A stretch of 43,175 bases of DNA from Clostridiales bacterium UBA7568. Its GTDB lineage: Bacteria; Bacillota; Clostridia; Oscillospirales; CAG-272. A program made the position numbers and the translations under genes. Shown piece after piece: positions 1 to 6,915 of this stretch. Each line of letters opens with the position of its first letter. Position 1 is the stretch's first letter. The stretch lies in the NCBI GenBank assembly GCA_002479075.1, contig DLLG01000006.1, forward strand, positions 230 through 43,404. The letters are read 5' to 3'. Below the pieces are notes generated by a model. The model saw only the letters and a list, made by a program, of their open reading frames with translations. It did no database searches and had not been told where the DNA came from.

Positions 1-16
1 CTCGAAGAAAAGAAGG

Positions 17-955
17 TCAGAGGACTTTGGAAAGGAATTCCTTCGTTCTCGGCTGCGTCGGGGCGGAAAAGATATGCTCCGGCGTGCCCTCTTCAAGAAT
101 GTTGCCGTTGTCCATAAAGAGGACTCTCGTTGCAACCTCGCGGGCAAAGCCCATCTCGTGTGTAACGATAACCATCGTCATTCCCGTATCGGCAACCTGC
201 TTTATAAGATCAAGCACCTCGCCGACCATTTCTGGGTCAAGGGCGGAGGTCGGCTCATCAAAGAGCATAACCTTCGGGTTCATAGCAAGCGCGCGGACTA
301 TGGCAATTCTCTGCTTCTGCCCGCCGGAAAGAGTTGACGGATAAGCGCTCGCCTTGTCCGCAAGACCGATCCTGCCCAGCAGCTCCATCGCTTTGCTTTC
401 CGCTTCGGGCTTTGTCATCATACCGAGCTCGACGGGAGCGAGAGTTATATTCTGCATAACCGTCAGGTTGTTGAACAGATTGAAATGCTGGAAAACCATA
501 CCCATATCACGCCTTGCAAGGTTGATATTCGTGCGGTTTTCCTTTTCTATTGTGCGAAGGAGAGCGCTGTATGCCTTGCCCTCGTGATTTTTGAGAAGGT
601 CGTTTTCCTTGATGTCCGCAATGACGGCAGCGTCGGATACGTCTTCCGCCTCGCCGGAATGCTCCGCTTTTCTCTTTTCGAGGAGCTTTCTATACGTTGC
701 GGACGCCCGTATAACGTCAAAATGCAGATACGGGTCGGGCGCCGTAAACAGCTTGCCGTCAAGCCAGACCTCGCCATAGGTCGGCTCTTCAAGCAGATTC
801 ATACAACGGAGGAGCGTGCTTTTTCCGCTTCCGGAGGGACCGATTATCGCAACTCTTTCGCCTTTTTTTATATTGCAGGACACACCCCTGAGAACCTTGA
901 GCTCGCCGAAATATTTATATATGTTGTTTATGTTGACAATAACATCATTTTGCAT
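17..955 (-). CDS. Amino-acid ABC transporter ATP-binding protein with large insert
   Basis: ATPase subunit of a polar amino-acid importer of the GlnQ/ArtP type, acting at the inner face of the membrane. Visible motifs are Walker A GPSGSGKST (residues about 39-47), Q-loop GMVFQ (about 151-155), signature LSGGQKQR, Walker B VMLFDEPTSALD and the switch His in VTHEMGF. The 312 residues exceed the usual 240-250 because about 75 charged residues (roughly 70-145) sit between the first beta-sheet region and the Q-loop; the reading frame through them is open and the motifs on both sides are intact. It is the last gene of the binding protein-permease-ATPase operon and its start overlaps the permease stop by 11 bases, so translation is probably coupled. 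Substrate specificity cannot be read from the sequence. Confidence 0.93.
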   Translation of the reverse strand: MQNDVIVNINNIYKYFGELKVLRGVSCNIKKGERVAIIGPSGSGKSTLLRCMNLLEEPTYGEVWLDGKLFTAPDPYLHFDVIRASATYRKLLEKRKAEHSGEAEDVSDAAVIADIKENDLLKNHEGKAYSALLRTIEKENRTNINLARRDMGMVFQHFNLFNNLTVMQNITLAPVELGMMTKPEAESKAMELLGRIGLADKASAYPSTLSGGQKQRIAIVRALAMNPKVMLFDEPTSALDPEMVGEVLDLIKQVADTGMTMVIVTHEMGFAREVATRVLFMDNGNILEEGTPEHIFSAPTQPRTKEFLSKVL

Positions 956-1694
956 AATTTCTCTCCCCGCGACTCAAATTCTTCTCTATCGCCTTCTGGG
1001 CCTGTCCGAGTCCCAGAACGAGCACGAGATATATCGCCGCAATTATGAAAAGCGGCATATACATTTTCATATTCTGCGTCGTTACGTATTTCTGGATTTT
1101 CGTCAGATCTATTATGCCGACGTAGCCCGCAACGGAGGTCTCTTTTATGAGCGAGATGAACTCGTTGAAGACCGCCGGAATTGCGTTTTTCATCGCCTGC
1201 GGCAAAACAATTTTTATGAATGTTTTCGTCCAGGAGAGACCGAGACTGCGCCCCGCCTCCGTCTGACCGTAATCAACCGCACTTATACCGCCCCTGAGAA
1301 TCTCCGCCATATATGCGCCGCTGTTTACGCCGAAGGTAATTATCGCAACAAAGATGCCGTCTGTATCCTTGATGCCGAAAAGACTTGCGCTGTTCATACT
1401 CTTGAAAAGCACAAAGTAGCAAATGAAGAGCTGAAGAACAACAGGCGTTCCCCTGATGACTGTCACATAAATTTTGGCTATCTTGTCCAGAAGCCGCATT
1501 ATAAAGAGTTTTTTCGGCGCTATGCGCACACAGGTGACAACTATACCGATCAAAAGCCCGAGAAGGCAGGCACCGAGCGCGATTATAACGGTATTGCGAA
1601 GACCTTTCAGATAAAGCAAATAATAATCATAGGCGATGAAGCAATCATAAAAATCGCTCCATATCCCCTTGAAAAAATTAAAAACAACTTCCAC
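945..1694 (-). CDS. Amino-acid ABC transporter permease (HisM/GlnP family)
   Basis: Membrane permease of a polar amino-acid importer, 249 residues, the usual family length. It has an N-terminal hydrophobic helix (about 38-60) with the family motif GLRNTVIIA, several further membrane spans, and an EAA-type coupling loop near EAGRSLGLSWTKTF that contacts the ATPase. The start is GTG at 1692-1694, since no ATG occurs in the first 140 residues; an AAAGG sequence lies upstream. The gene sits between the substrate-binding protein and the ATPase. A strong hairpin separates it from the binding-protein gene, which would fit lower expression of the membrane part than of the binding protein. Confidence 0.93.
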   Translation of the reverse strand: MEVVFNFFKGIWSDFYDCFIAYDYYLLYLKGLRNTVIIALGACLLGLLIGIVVTCVRIAPKKLFIMRLLDKIAKIYVTVIRGTPVVLQLFICYFVLFKSMNSASLFGIKDTDGIFVAIITFGVNSGAYMAEILRGGISAVDYGQTEAGRSLGLSWTKTFIKIVLPQAMKNAIPAVFNEFISLIKETSVAGYVGIIDLTKIQKYVTTQNMKMYMPLFIIAAIYLVLVLGLGQAQKAIEKNLSRGERNYAK

Positions 1695-1737
1695 GGAAAA
1701 GACAGCCTTTCTTAAAACTTATTTATATATCGGAAAA

Positions 1738-1764
1738 CCGGAGGGTGCGTCACGCACCTTCCGG
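1738..1764 (-). promoter_or_regulatory. Intercistronic hairpin between binding-protein and permease genes
   Basis: The arms CCGGAGGGTGCG (1738-1749) and CGCACCTTCCGG (1753-1764) form a GC-rich stem with one mismatch. On the minus strand only four T residues follow, so it looks like an mRNA-stabilising or partial-termination element rather than a full terminator. Such hairpins commonly follow binding-protein genes in ABC operons. Confidence 0.6.
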
Positions 1765-1784
1765 GTCCGTTTTTACAGTTTATT

Positions 1785-2585
1785 TTATTCCTCGGGCTCG
1801 ATTGCGGAGTACTGATCAAACCATTTTTCAAGCTGGCTCTTGCCGCTCGAATCCTTTTTGAGAAGCTCGTCAAGTGCAGCGTTGACCTTTTCGATGAGAG
1901 CCGTGTTGCCTTTCTTTGCAACGACGCCGTACTGCTCTGCCTCAACTCCTTCGATTGCGGCATATGCGAAATCGGGGTTGGAAGCGACGAGCTGTGCAGC
2001 AACCTGCGAGTCTACTATGAGATACTTATCGTCGTGACCCTTGACAGCTTCAAGAGCGGAGAGAACCTCTGCAAAGTCCTTGGTGTCGCTGATCTTCCAG
2101 GCGTCCTTGTTTTCGGAAACCGTCAGCTGGCTTGTTGTACCTGTCTGATATGTAACGCCCTTGCCTTCGAAGTTTGAAACAGCGAATGCGCCGTCAACGA
2201 GAGTGGGGTTTGAGGATTTGAGATAAACAACAGCCTGGAAAGCGTCGCCCCAATAGAATTTCGAGAATTCAACAGCCTCTGCTCTGTCGGCTCTCCAGGA
2301 GATACCTGCAATACCGAGAGCGTTATCCTCGCTGATGCCTGCAACGATTGCATCAAACGAACCGTTTACTACTTTAAGCTTGTAATTATACTTGTCTGCA
2401 ATGTACTTTGCAATTTCCATATCGACGCCGATGACGTCCGTCTTGCCCTTTTCCGTGAATTCCCAGGGAGCAAAGCCCGCCTCGGTATAAACAATGAGCT
2501 CCTCCTGCTTGCTGCCGCAGGATACGAGTGCAAGTGCGCATATGAGCATTGCAATAGAAAGAACGATTGAAAGAACTTTTTTCAT
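1785..2585 (-). CDS. Amino-acid ABC transporter substrate-binding lipoprotein
   Basis: Extracytoplasmic solute-binding protein, family 3 (SBP_bac_3), 266 residues from the chosen start. The start at 2585 is chosen because it is preceded by AAGGAGAA and begins a lipoprotein signal: MKKVLSIVLS, a hydrophobic stretch, then ALVSC with the lipid-modified Cys. A longer frame reaches 2672 but its first 29 residues are hydrophilic and would overlap the promoter. The mature part shows the family pattern YTEAGFAPWEF near its start and GVDMEIAKYIADKYNY. It delivers substrate to the permease and ATPase encoded downstream. The ligand is unknown. Confidence 0.92.
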   Translation of the reverse strand: MKKVLSIVLSIAMLICALALVSCGSKQEELIVYTEAGFAPWEFTEKGKTDVIGVDMEIAKYIADKYNYKLKVVNGSFDAIVAGISEDNALGIAGISWRADRAEAVEFSKFYWGDAFQAVVYLKSSNPTLVDGAFAVSNFEGKGVTYQTGTTSQLTVSENKDAWKISDTKDFAEVLSALEAVKGHDDKYLIVDSQVAAQLVASNPDFAYAAIEGVEAEQYGVVAKKGNTALIEKVNAALDELLKKDSSGKSQLEKWFDQYSAIEPEE

Positions 2586-2650
2586 TTTTATTTTCTCCTT
2601 GATAAATGTTTTTTTACGGTTAATCGCCGTGTGTTTTTTTGTATGCACAC

Positions 2651-2679
2651 ATAATATACCGTTTTTATTCATTTGTCAA
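2651..2679 (-). promoter_or_regulatory. Sigma-A promoter of the amino-acid ABC operon
   Basis: On the minus strand TTGACA (2674-2679) and TATTAT (2651-2656) are separated by exactly 17 bases. It lies about 65 bases upstream of the binding-protein start. Confidence 0.8.
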
Positions 2680-2755
2680 GGGGTTTTGTGAAAAAATATT
2701 CGTATTTTTTGAATATTTTTTGATTTTTATGCGCAAATATTCATTTTCGGCGGTT

Positions 2756-4135
2756 TTATGCAAGAATATCGCCTATTTTATACACAGTCCCCGCTCCGAG
2801 AACGAGAATTATTCCCCCGTCCTCCGCCATTCCGCGCGCCATCGCCGCCGCGCTTTCATATGAAGGGGCATACCAGGCGCCGGGAATCCTGTCCGCAAGC
2901 ATCTCCGAAGAGACGGTACCGTCGCTCTTTTCCCTCGCCGCATAAATATCGACAAGAATTGCCGTATCGGCTTTTGAAAGAACGTCTATGAACTCGTCAA
3001 AATGGTCCTTTGTGCGGGAATAGGTGTGCGGCTCGAATATCGCAACGACCTTTTTCCCCTTTGCCATATCCTTTGCCGTCGAAATTGCGGCGGCAAGCTC
3101 TCTCGGGTGATGCGCATAATCTATATAAACGGAAGCACCTCCCGCCTCACCCTTATATTCAAACCGACGGAGCGTACCCGCAAAATCCGATATATAAGCG
3201 CAGATCTTCTCGTGCGGAATGTCGCAAAGATCGCAGACGGCAAACGTCGCGAGCGCATTATATATATTATGGTAACCGGGGACGCGCAGCTTCGCCCTGC
3301 CGCAGGAGCCGGAGCCTGTATATATATCAAATGAATAAAAGCCTTTTTCGTCTGTAATTTTCTTTGCCGTATAATCACATTTTTCGTTTTCGATGCCGAA
3401 GGTAACGGCAAACGGCAGATCCGCAGCAATCTTCTCCGCATTCGGGTCGTCCCCGCAGGCAACAGCCGCCGGCATCTTCGCCTCCGAAGAAAACGGCAGA
3501 TGCGCGAATTTATCAAACGATTCTTTTATCCGGTCGATTCCGGAAAAATAGTCCGTATGGTCAATATCTATATTAAGCACTACGGCGATCGTCGGGAACA
3601 TACAAAGGAAGGAATCCTTGTATTCGCAAGCCTCGAAAATAAAGTCCTTGCCCTTTCCGAAGCGGTATGACCCGCCCATCTCTTTAGTCTCCGCTCCGCT
3701 CATAACCGTCGGGTCAAGCCCTTGCGAGATAAATGCGTGCGAAACCATAGACGTAACGGTCGATTTCCCGTGCATACCCGCAATGCCTATGCGCCTTTCG
3801 TAGCCTCGCATTATCCAGCCGAGCAGATCCGCGCGGTATATGAGGGGGAGCCCCTTTTCTCTCGCCGCGGAAAGCTCCGGGTTGTCATCGCCTATGGCAC
3901 CGTTATATACAACGGCGTCATAACCCGTAATGTTTTCTGCGCGATGCTCGGAAATAACGGGCACTCCGTCCGATTGCAGCCTTTCCGTTATTGCGGACTG
4001 CGCCCTGTCCGACCCTGCGACGGCTATTCCTCTCCTCCTGCACGCCAGAGCGAGTGCGGACATATTTATACCGCCTATACCTATAAAAAACAGACTTTTA
4101 ACGCTTTGCATTGTTTTGGAAATATCCCTTGCCAT
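2756..4135 (-). CDS. murC: UDP-N-acetylmuramate--L-alanine ligase
   Basis: Cytoplasmic Mur ligase that adds L-Ala to UDP-MurNAc using ATP in peptidoglycan precursor synthesis; 459 residues, normal length. Seen: N-terminal nucleotide-binding motif FIGIGGINMSALA (about 17-29), central ATP-binding loop GMHGKST, the NIDIDHTDYF segment that corresponds to the family N-x-E/D-x-D-H, and YAHHPREL in the C-terminal part. The loop is normally GTHGKTT; here Thr is replaced by Met while the essential Gly-Lys-Ser/Thr is kept. The gene stands alone, divergent from spoVG. The first ATG is preceded by a weak AAGGCGAG; a second ATG eight codons in is possible. Confidence 0.93.
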   Translation of the reverse strand: MARDISKTMQSVKSLFFIGIGGINMSALALACRRRGIAVAGSDRAQSAITERLQSDGVPVISEHRAENITGYDAVVYNGAIGDDNPELSAAREKGLPLIYRADLLGWIMRGYERRIGIAGMHGKSTVTSMVSHAFISQGLDPTVMSGAETKEMGGSYRFGKGKDFIFEACEYKDSFLCMFPTIAVVLNIDIDHTDYFSGIDRIKESFDKFAHLPFSSEAKMPAAVACGDDPNAEKIAADLPFAVTFGIENEKCDYTAKKITDEKGFYSFDIYTGSGSCGRAKLRVPGYHNIYNALATFAVCDLCDIPHEKICAYISDFAGTLRRFEYKGEAGGASVYIDYAHHPRELAAAISTAKDMAKGKKVVAIFEPHTYSRTKDHFDEFIDVLSKADTAILVDIYAAREKSDGTVSSEMLADRIPGAWYAPSYESAAAMARGMAEDGGIILVLGAGTVYKIGDILA

Positions 4136-4181
4136 ATCTCGCCTTTCGCTTTGTATAATTTAAAAATTTATAACTTTTTAT

Positions 4182-4217
4182 TTGAATAATATTCATAATT
4201 GGGATGTAGAATATAGT
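4182..4217 (+). promoter_or_regulatory. Candidate spoVG promoter region with dyad
   Basis: TTGAAT at 4182-4187 and TAGAAT at 4207-4212 form a sigma-A-like pair with a long 19-base spacer. The dyad TGAATA-A-TATTCA (4183-4195) overlaps the -35. spoVG of Bacillus uses sigma-H; I cannot find a clear sigma-H box here. Confidence 0.35.
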
Positions 4218-4257
4218 CACAAGATGAAAATCTTAATAATTAACGGGGTGTTTATAT

Positions 4258-4557
4258 ATGATCATCACAGATGTAAAAATCAGAAAAACTTTTGACGAAG
4301 GTCCGATGAAAGCCGTTGCTTCCGTTACGTTTGATAACGAGCTCGCTCTTCACGACGTTAAAGTCATATACGCACGGGAAAAATATTTCGTAGTTATGCC
4401 GTCCAGAAAGAATCCCGACGGGACATACAGAGATATAGTACATCCCATCAATTCCGAGGCTCGCGAGAGACTCGAAAAAGCCGTTATCGACGCTTACTTC
4501 GCTTATCTCAAGGAGCTTGAGAACGCAGAAAGCACAGACGCTTCTATCTCGGAATAA
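4258..4557 (+). CDS. spoVG: Septation/sporulation regulator SpoVG
   Basis: Small conserved RNA/DNA-binding regulator, 99 residues. It matches the SpoVG family along its length: N-terminal MIITDVKIRK, the central VKVIYAREKYFVVMPSRK region, and DIVHPINSEARE before a C-terminal helix. In Bacillaceae it affects asymmetric septation and many transcripts; in Clostridia it is widespread. The start follows ACGGGGTG with normal spacing. It is monocistronic, closed by a strong terminator, and divergent from murC. Confidence 0.95.
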   Translation: MIITDVKIRKTFDEGPMKAVASVTFDNELALHDVKVIYAREKYFVVMPSRKNPDGTYRDIVHPINSEARERLEKAVIDAYFAYLKELENAESTDASISE

Positions 4558-4563
4558 TGCTCA

Positions 4564-4595
4564 AGACCCTGCCTGCAACGGCAGGGTCTTTTTTG
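4564..4595 (+). terminator. Rho-independent terminator of spoVG
   Basis: The perfect 10-bp stem AGACCCTGCC/GGCAGGGTCT with a six-base loop is followed by six T residues. It lies between the convergent ends of spoVG and the dCMP deaminase gene. Confidence 0.9.
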
Positions 4596-4596
4596 A

Positions 4597-5085
4597 TCAG
4601 TAACCGAATTTTCCGGAAAGACTGTCGTCGTTTTCGATCCAGTCCGTAACATTATAAACGGTATATGTATCTGCCGTCTCGCGGACGACAACCTTCTCTA
4701 TCCCCGCATTTATGACCTGTCTCTTGCACATCATACAGGAGCAGGTTCCCGGGACGAGCTTTCCCGTCTTTGCGTCGATACAGCTCATATAGAGCGTTGC
4801 GCCGAGCATCTGCTCTCTTGAAGCGGCGATTATTGCGTTTGCCTCCGCGTGAACGGAGCGGCAAAGCTCATATCTTTCCCCGCGCGGGATTTTCAGCTCG
4901 TCGCGCATACAGTAATTTATGTCCGAGCAGTTTTTTCTTCCTCTCGGCGTGCCGTTATATCCCGTCGATATTATTATATCGTTTTTGACGATAATTGCGC
5001 CGAAATGCTTGCGCAGGCAGGTGCTTCTTTCGGAAACCGTCTGCGCTATGTCAAGATAATAATTTTCCTTGCTCGTTCTTTCCAT
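4597..5085 (-). CDS. dCMP deaminase (ComEB family)
   Basis: Zinc-dependent deoxycytidylate deaminase that converts dCMP to dUMP for dTTP synthesis; 162 residues. The catalytic HAE is visible in SVHAEANAII and the zinc Cys pair in the CSCMMCKR segment, where most relatives have PCxxC. The N-terminal SERSTCLRKHFGAIIV and TGYNGTPRG segments are typical of the family. The start follows GAGGGG. Monocistronic from its own sigma-A promoter; convergent with spoVG. Confidence 0.92.
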   Translation of the reverse strand: MERTSKENYYLDIAQTVSERSTCLRKHFGAIIVKNDIIISTGYNGTPRGRKNCSDINYCMRDELKIPRGERYELCRSVHAEANAIIAASREQMLGATLYMSCIDAKTGKLVPGTCSCMMCKRQVINAGIEKVVVRETADTYTVYNVTDWIENDDSLSGKFGY

Positions 5086-5138
5086 TTTCCCCTCTTTCCT
5101 TTGCCCGAAAACCGCAAAACATCGCTTATTTCCTATTT

Positions 5139-5167
5139 ATTATATCTCCAAAGCGGTCGCTTGTCAA
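5139..5167 (-). promoter_or_regulatory. Sigma-A promoter of the dCMP deaminase gene
   Basis: On the minus strand TTGACA (5162-5167), a 17-base spacer and a perfect TATAAT (5139-5144). Confidence 0.85.
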
Positions 5168-5218
5168 TGTTCGGCCCGGCTCGGCAAAAAATTTAACAAT
5201 TTGTTTTTCCGTTTTTTA

Positions 5219-5246
5219 TTGCAGATGCGATTTAAAGTGATAAAAT
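5219..5246 (+). promoter_or_regulatory. Promoter of the thioredoxin/FTR-like operon
   Basis: TTGCAG (5219-5224) and TAAAAT (5241-5246) with a 16-base spacer, about 35 bases upstream of the thioredoxin start. Confidence 0.6.
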
Positions 5247-5280
5247 ATATACGTAAAGATTTGCGAAAGGATGTGACGTT

Positions 5281-5592
5281 ATGTCAGCGACAACACTTAC
5301 AAAAGACAATTTCAAAAGCGAAACCGAAAAGGGGCTTTCCCTCGTTGATTTCTGGGCGAGCTGGTGTGGCCCTTGCAGAATGATGTCTCCCGTGGTTGAC
5401 GGGCTTTCCGAAAAGCTGCCGGAGCTTAAAGTATGCAAGGTCAATGTCGATGAAGAGCCGGAGCTTGCGGATGAATTTGCAATCGATATGATCCCTGCGC
5501 TCATTTTCATAAAGGACGGCAAAGAAGCGGGCAGGATAATCGGCGTAAAGAGCGAGGACGATCTCATTGCAAAAGCGAAGGAGCTGCTCTGA
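5281..5592 (+). CDS. trxA: Thioredoxin
   Basis: Cytosolic thiol-disulfide oxidoreductase of 103 residues, the classical length. The active site WCGPC is at residues 28-32 in the context VDFWASWCGPCRMM, and the cis-Pro lies in the IDMIPAL segment. An AAAGGA ribosome site precedes the ATG. The stop codon overlaps the next ATG (TGATG), so it is translationally coupled to the FTR-like gene, which suggests that protein is its reductase or electron donor. Confidence 0.95.
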   Translation: MSATTLTKDNFKSETEKGLSLVDFWASWCGPCRMMSPVVDGLSEKLPELKVCKVNVDEEPELADEFAIDMIPALIFIKDGKEAGRIIGVKSEDDLIAKAKELL

Positions 5593-5789
5593 TGAAGGTC
5601 CGCCTGAATGAAGACGAAGAAATCGTCAGAATGGTAAAGGAAGGGCTCAAGCGCACAGGAGGCTACTGCCCCTGTCGCCGTCAGCGCACAGAAGATTACA
5701 AATGTATCTGCAAGGAGTTCAGAGACCAGATCAAAGACGAGAATTTCGAAGGCTACTGCCATTGCAGACTTTATTACAAGGAAAAATAA
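5592..5789 (+). CDS. Ferredoxin-thioredoxin reductase catalytic-chain-like small protein
   Basis: 65-residue protein with three Cys-X-Cys motifs: CPC (26-28), CIC (38-40) and CHC (56-58). In the catalytic chain of ferredoxin-thioredoxin reductase (FTR) the same six Cys supply four [4Fe-4S] ligands and the redox disulfide, in the order CPC, CPC, CHC. Here the spacing is 9 then 15 residues instead of the plant/cyanobacterial 16 then 8, and the second motif is CIC. There is no variable chain nearby. Coupling to thioredoxin by a one-base overlap supports a reductase role in which iron-sulfur chemistry reduces the thioredoxin; the electron donor (ferredoxin is the natural guess) is not encoded here. 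Confidence 0.75.
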   Translation: MKVRLNEDEEIVRMVKEGLKRTGGYCPCRRQRTEDYKCICKEFRDQIKDENFEGYCHCRLYYKEK

Positions 5790-5790
5790 A

Positions 5791-5823
5791 TATCCCCCGC
5801 AAACAAAGCGGGGGTATATTTAT
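5791..5823 (+). terminator. Terminator of the thioredoxin operon
   Basis: TATCCCCCGC (5791-5800) pairs with GCGGGGGTATA (5808-5818) around an AAACAAA loop, then an AT-rich tail. It lies between convergent genes and may also serve the MerR gene. Confidence 0.8.
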
Positions 5824-5828
5824 AATTT

Positions 5829-6635
5829 TCATTCCTCAACCGGCAATACAAGCCTCGAGCAATAACGCCGCGCTTCGATCTCGCGTCCCGTGTAAGGAGC
5901 AACTATACCGAGCACGCGGGGGTAGCCGACAGGCTTCAGCCCGCGGGACACCGCCTCCCTGCCAAGCGTCAGCCACGCCTCGTCAACACCGTCGTAGCCG
6001 CCGTAATAAAGAACGGACAACGCCCTGCATTCCGGCAGAACGACAGCCTCCTCCGGCGCTTTTTCGTGCTGCACGGGAACGCATACGTAAAAAGGATACG
6101 GCGTATCGCCTATGTAGCCTTCAAGATAATCTCTCCGCTCGGATATTGTAAACATCGGTTCCTCGGAAAGCGCATAGCCGCGATGAATACAGTCGCTGTA
6201 AAAATCATACATTGCCGCATATTTCTCCGCCACCGTATGTCCTTCGCAACGGTGCATACAGCAGGTCACGGAGGAAAGAGTCATAAGCTGAACGGAAATT
6301 CCGGGCGTGTCCGCTGCGCGCAGGCGCATCTCCTCAACGCTTCGCTGCAACGACCGCAGATGCTTTTCAAGGGTTTCAAGCAGTTCCGTTGCCTCTCCGC
6401 CGCTGACAAAATACGAAACGATCTCCTCCGAGTCAAGCCCCATTGCCCTGAACTTTTCGATCTGTAATATACGCGCTATGTTATGATTATCGTAGTACCG
6501 CCTTCCGCTGTCCGGCGCGATGTATGCAGGAGTCAGCAATCCTTTCTCCTCCATCCGCATAAGAGTACTTCTGGAAAGACCGCAGGCGCGTGCCGCCTCG
6601 CTTATCTGAAACAGCTTTTTTGTGTCGTTATTCAT
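5829..6635 (-). CDS. MerR-family regulator with GyrI-like effector domain
   Basis: 268-residue transcription factor of the BmrR/TipA type. The N-terminal MerR winged helix is seen in FQISEAARACGLSRSTLMRM and the SGRRYYDNHNIARIL wing (about 9-57), followed by a dimerisation coiled coil (about 80-110). The C-terminal 155 residues look like an AraC effector-binding/GyrI-like small-molecule domain ending in RYCSRLVLPVEE. MerR proteins bind dyads inside 19-20 bp promoter spacers and untwist them. Such a promoter lies 204 bases away, divergently, in front of the InlB-repeat gene, making that locus the likely target. The inducer is unknown. The gene is followed by the terminator it shares with the thioredoxin operon. 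Confidence 0.85.
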   Translation of the reverse strand: MNNDTKKLFQISEAARACGLSRSTLMRMEEKGLLTPAYIAPDSGRRYYDNHNIARILQIEKFRAMGLDSEEIVSYFVSGGEATELLETLEKHLRSLQRSVEEMRLRAADTPGISVQLMTLSSVTCCMHRCEGHTVAEKYAAMYDFYSDCIHRGYALSEEPMFTISERRDYLEGYIGDTPYPFYVCVPVQHEKAPEEAVVLPECRALSVLYYGGYDGVDEAWLTLGREAVSRGLKPVGYPRVLGIVAPYTGREIEARRYCSRLVLPVEE

Positions 6636-6838
6636 AATCGTTCCTCCGAAAACTTATACACAAATCAACTTTGAAAAATATGAGCAAAAACGCAATATAC
6701 AGAGCGCCGATAAGGCGCTTTTTTATATTGTAGCACGAAAAAATCAAAAAAACAAGCGCAGAGCGCCGCATCGGAGAATGCAAACGAAAAATTTTCCAAA
6801 CAAATCTTGTTTTTTTATTTTATTTTTTTAAAAACCTC
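6636..6838. other. AT-rich intergenic region with inverted repeat
   Basis: Holds a probable minus-strand promoter for the MerR gene (TTGTTT, 17 bases, TACAAT, near 6728-6756). Just downstream of it is the small inverted repeat AGCGCC-GATAA-GGCGCT near 6703-6719. On the plus strand the repeat is followed by six T residues, so it would terminate plus-strand transcripts, though no plus-strand gene lies upstream. No gene seen. Confidence 0.4.
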
Positions 6839-6869
6839 TTGATTCGTTCATAGGTGAACGTGTTACAAT
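6839..6869 (+). promoter_or_regulatory. MerR-type promoter/operator of the surface locus
   Basis: TTGATT (6839-6844) and TACAAT (6864-6869) are separated by 19 bases, two more than optimal. The spacer contains the perfect dyad CGTTCA-TAGG-TGAACG (6845-6860). A dyad inside an overlong 19-bp spacer is the hallmark of MerR-activated promoters. The nearest MerR gene is the divergent one ending at 6635. Confidence 0.75.
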
Positions 6870-6915
6870 TGAGTTGGAACAGATTTATCGGGTCTGAAAA
6901 GGAGTGATTGAAAAT

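Noticed and set aside
816..1715. Long plus-strand open frame opposite the permease and ATPase genes
   Set aside because: It is a shadow of well-supported minus-strand ABC genes and encodes nothing recognisable.
6703..6725. Terminator-like hairpin with T-run on the plus strand upstream of the InlB-repeat gene
   Set aside because: No plus-strand gene precedes it; it may be a leader structure of the divergent MerR gene or an orphan element, so it is not listed as a terminator.
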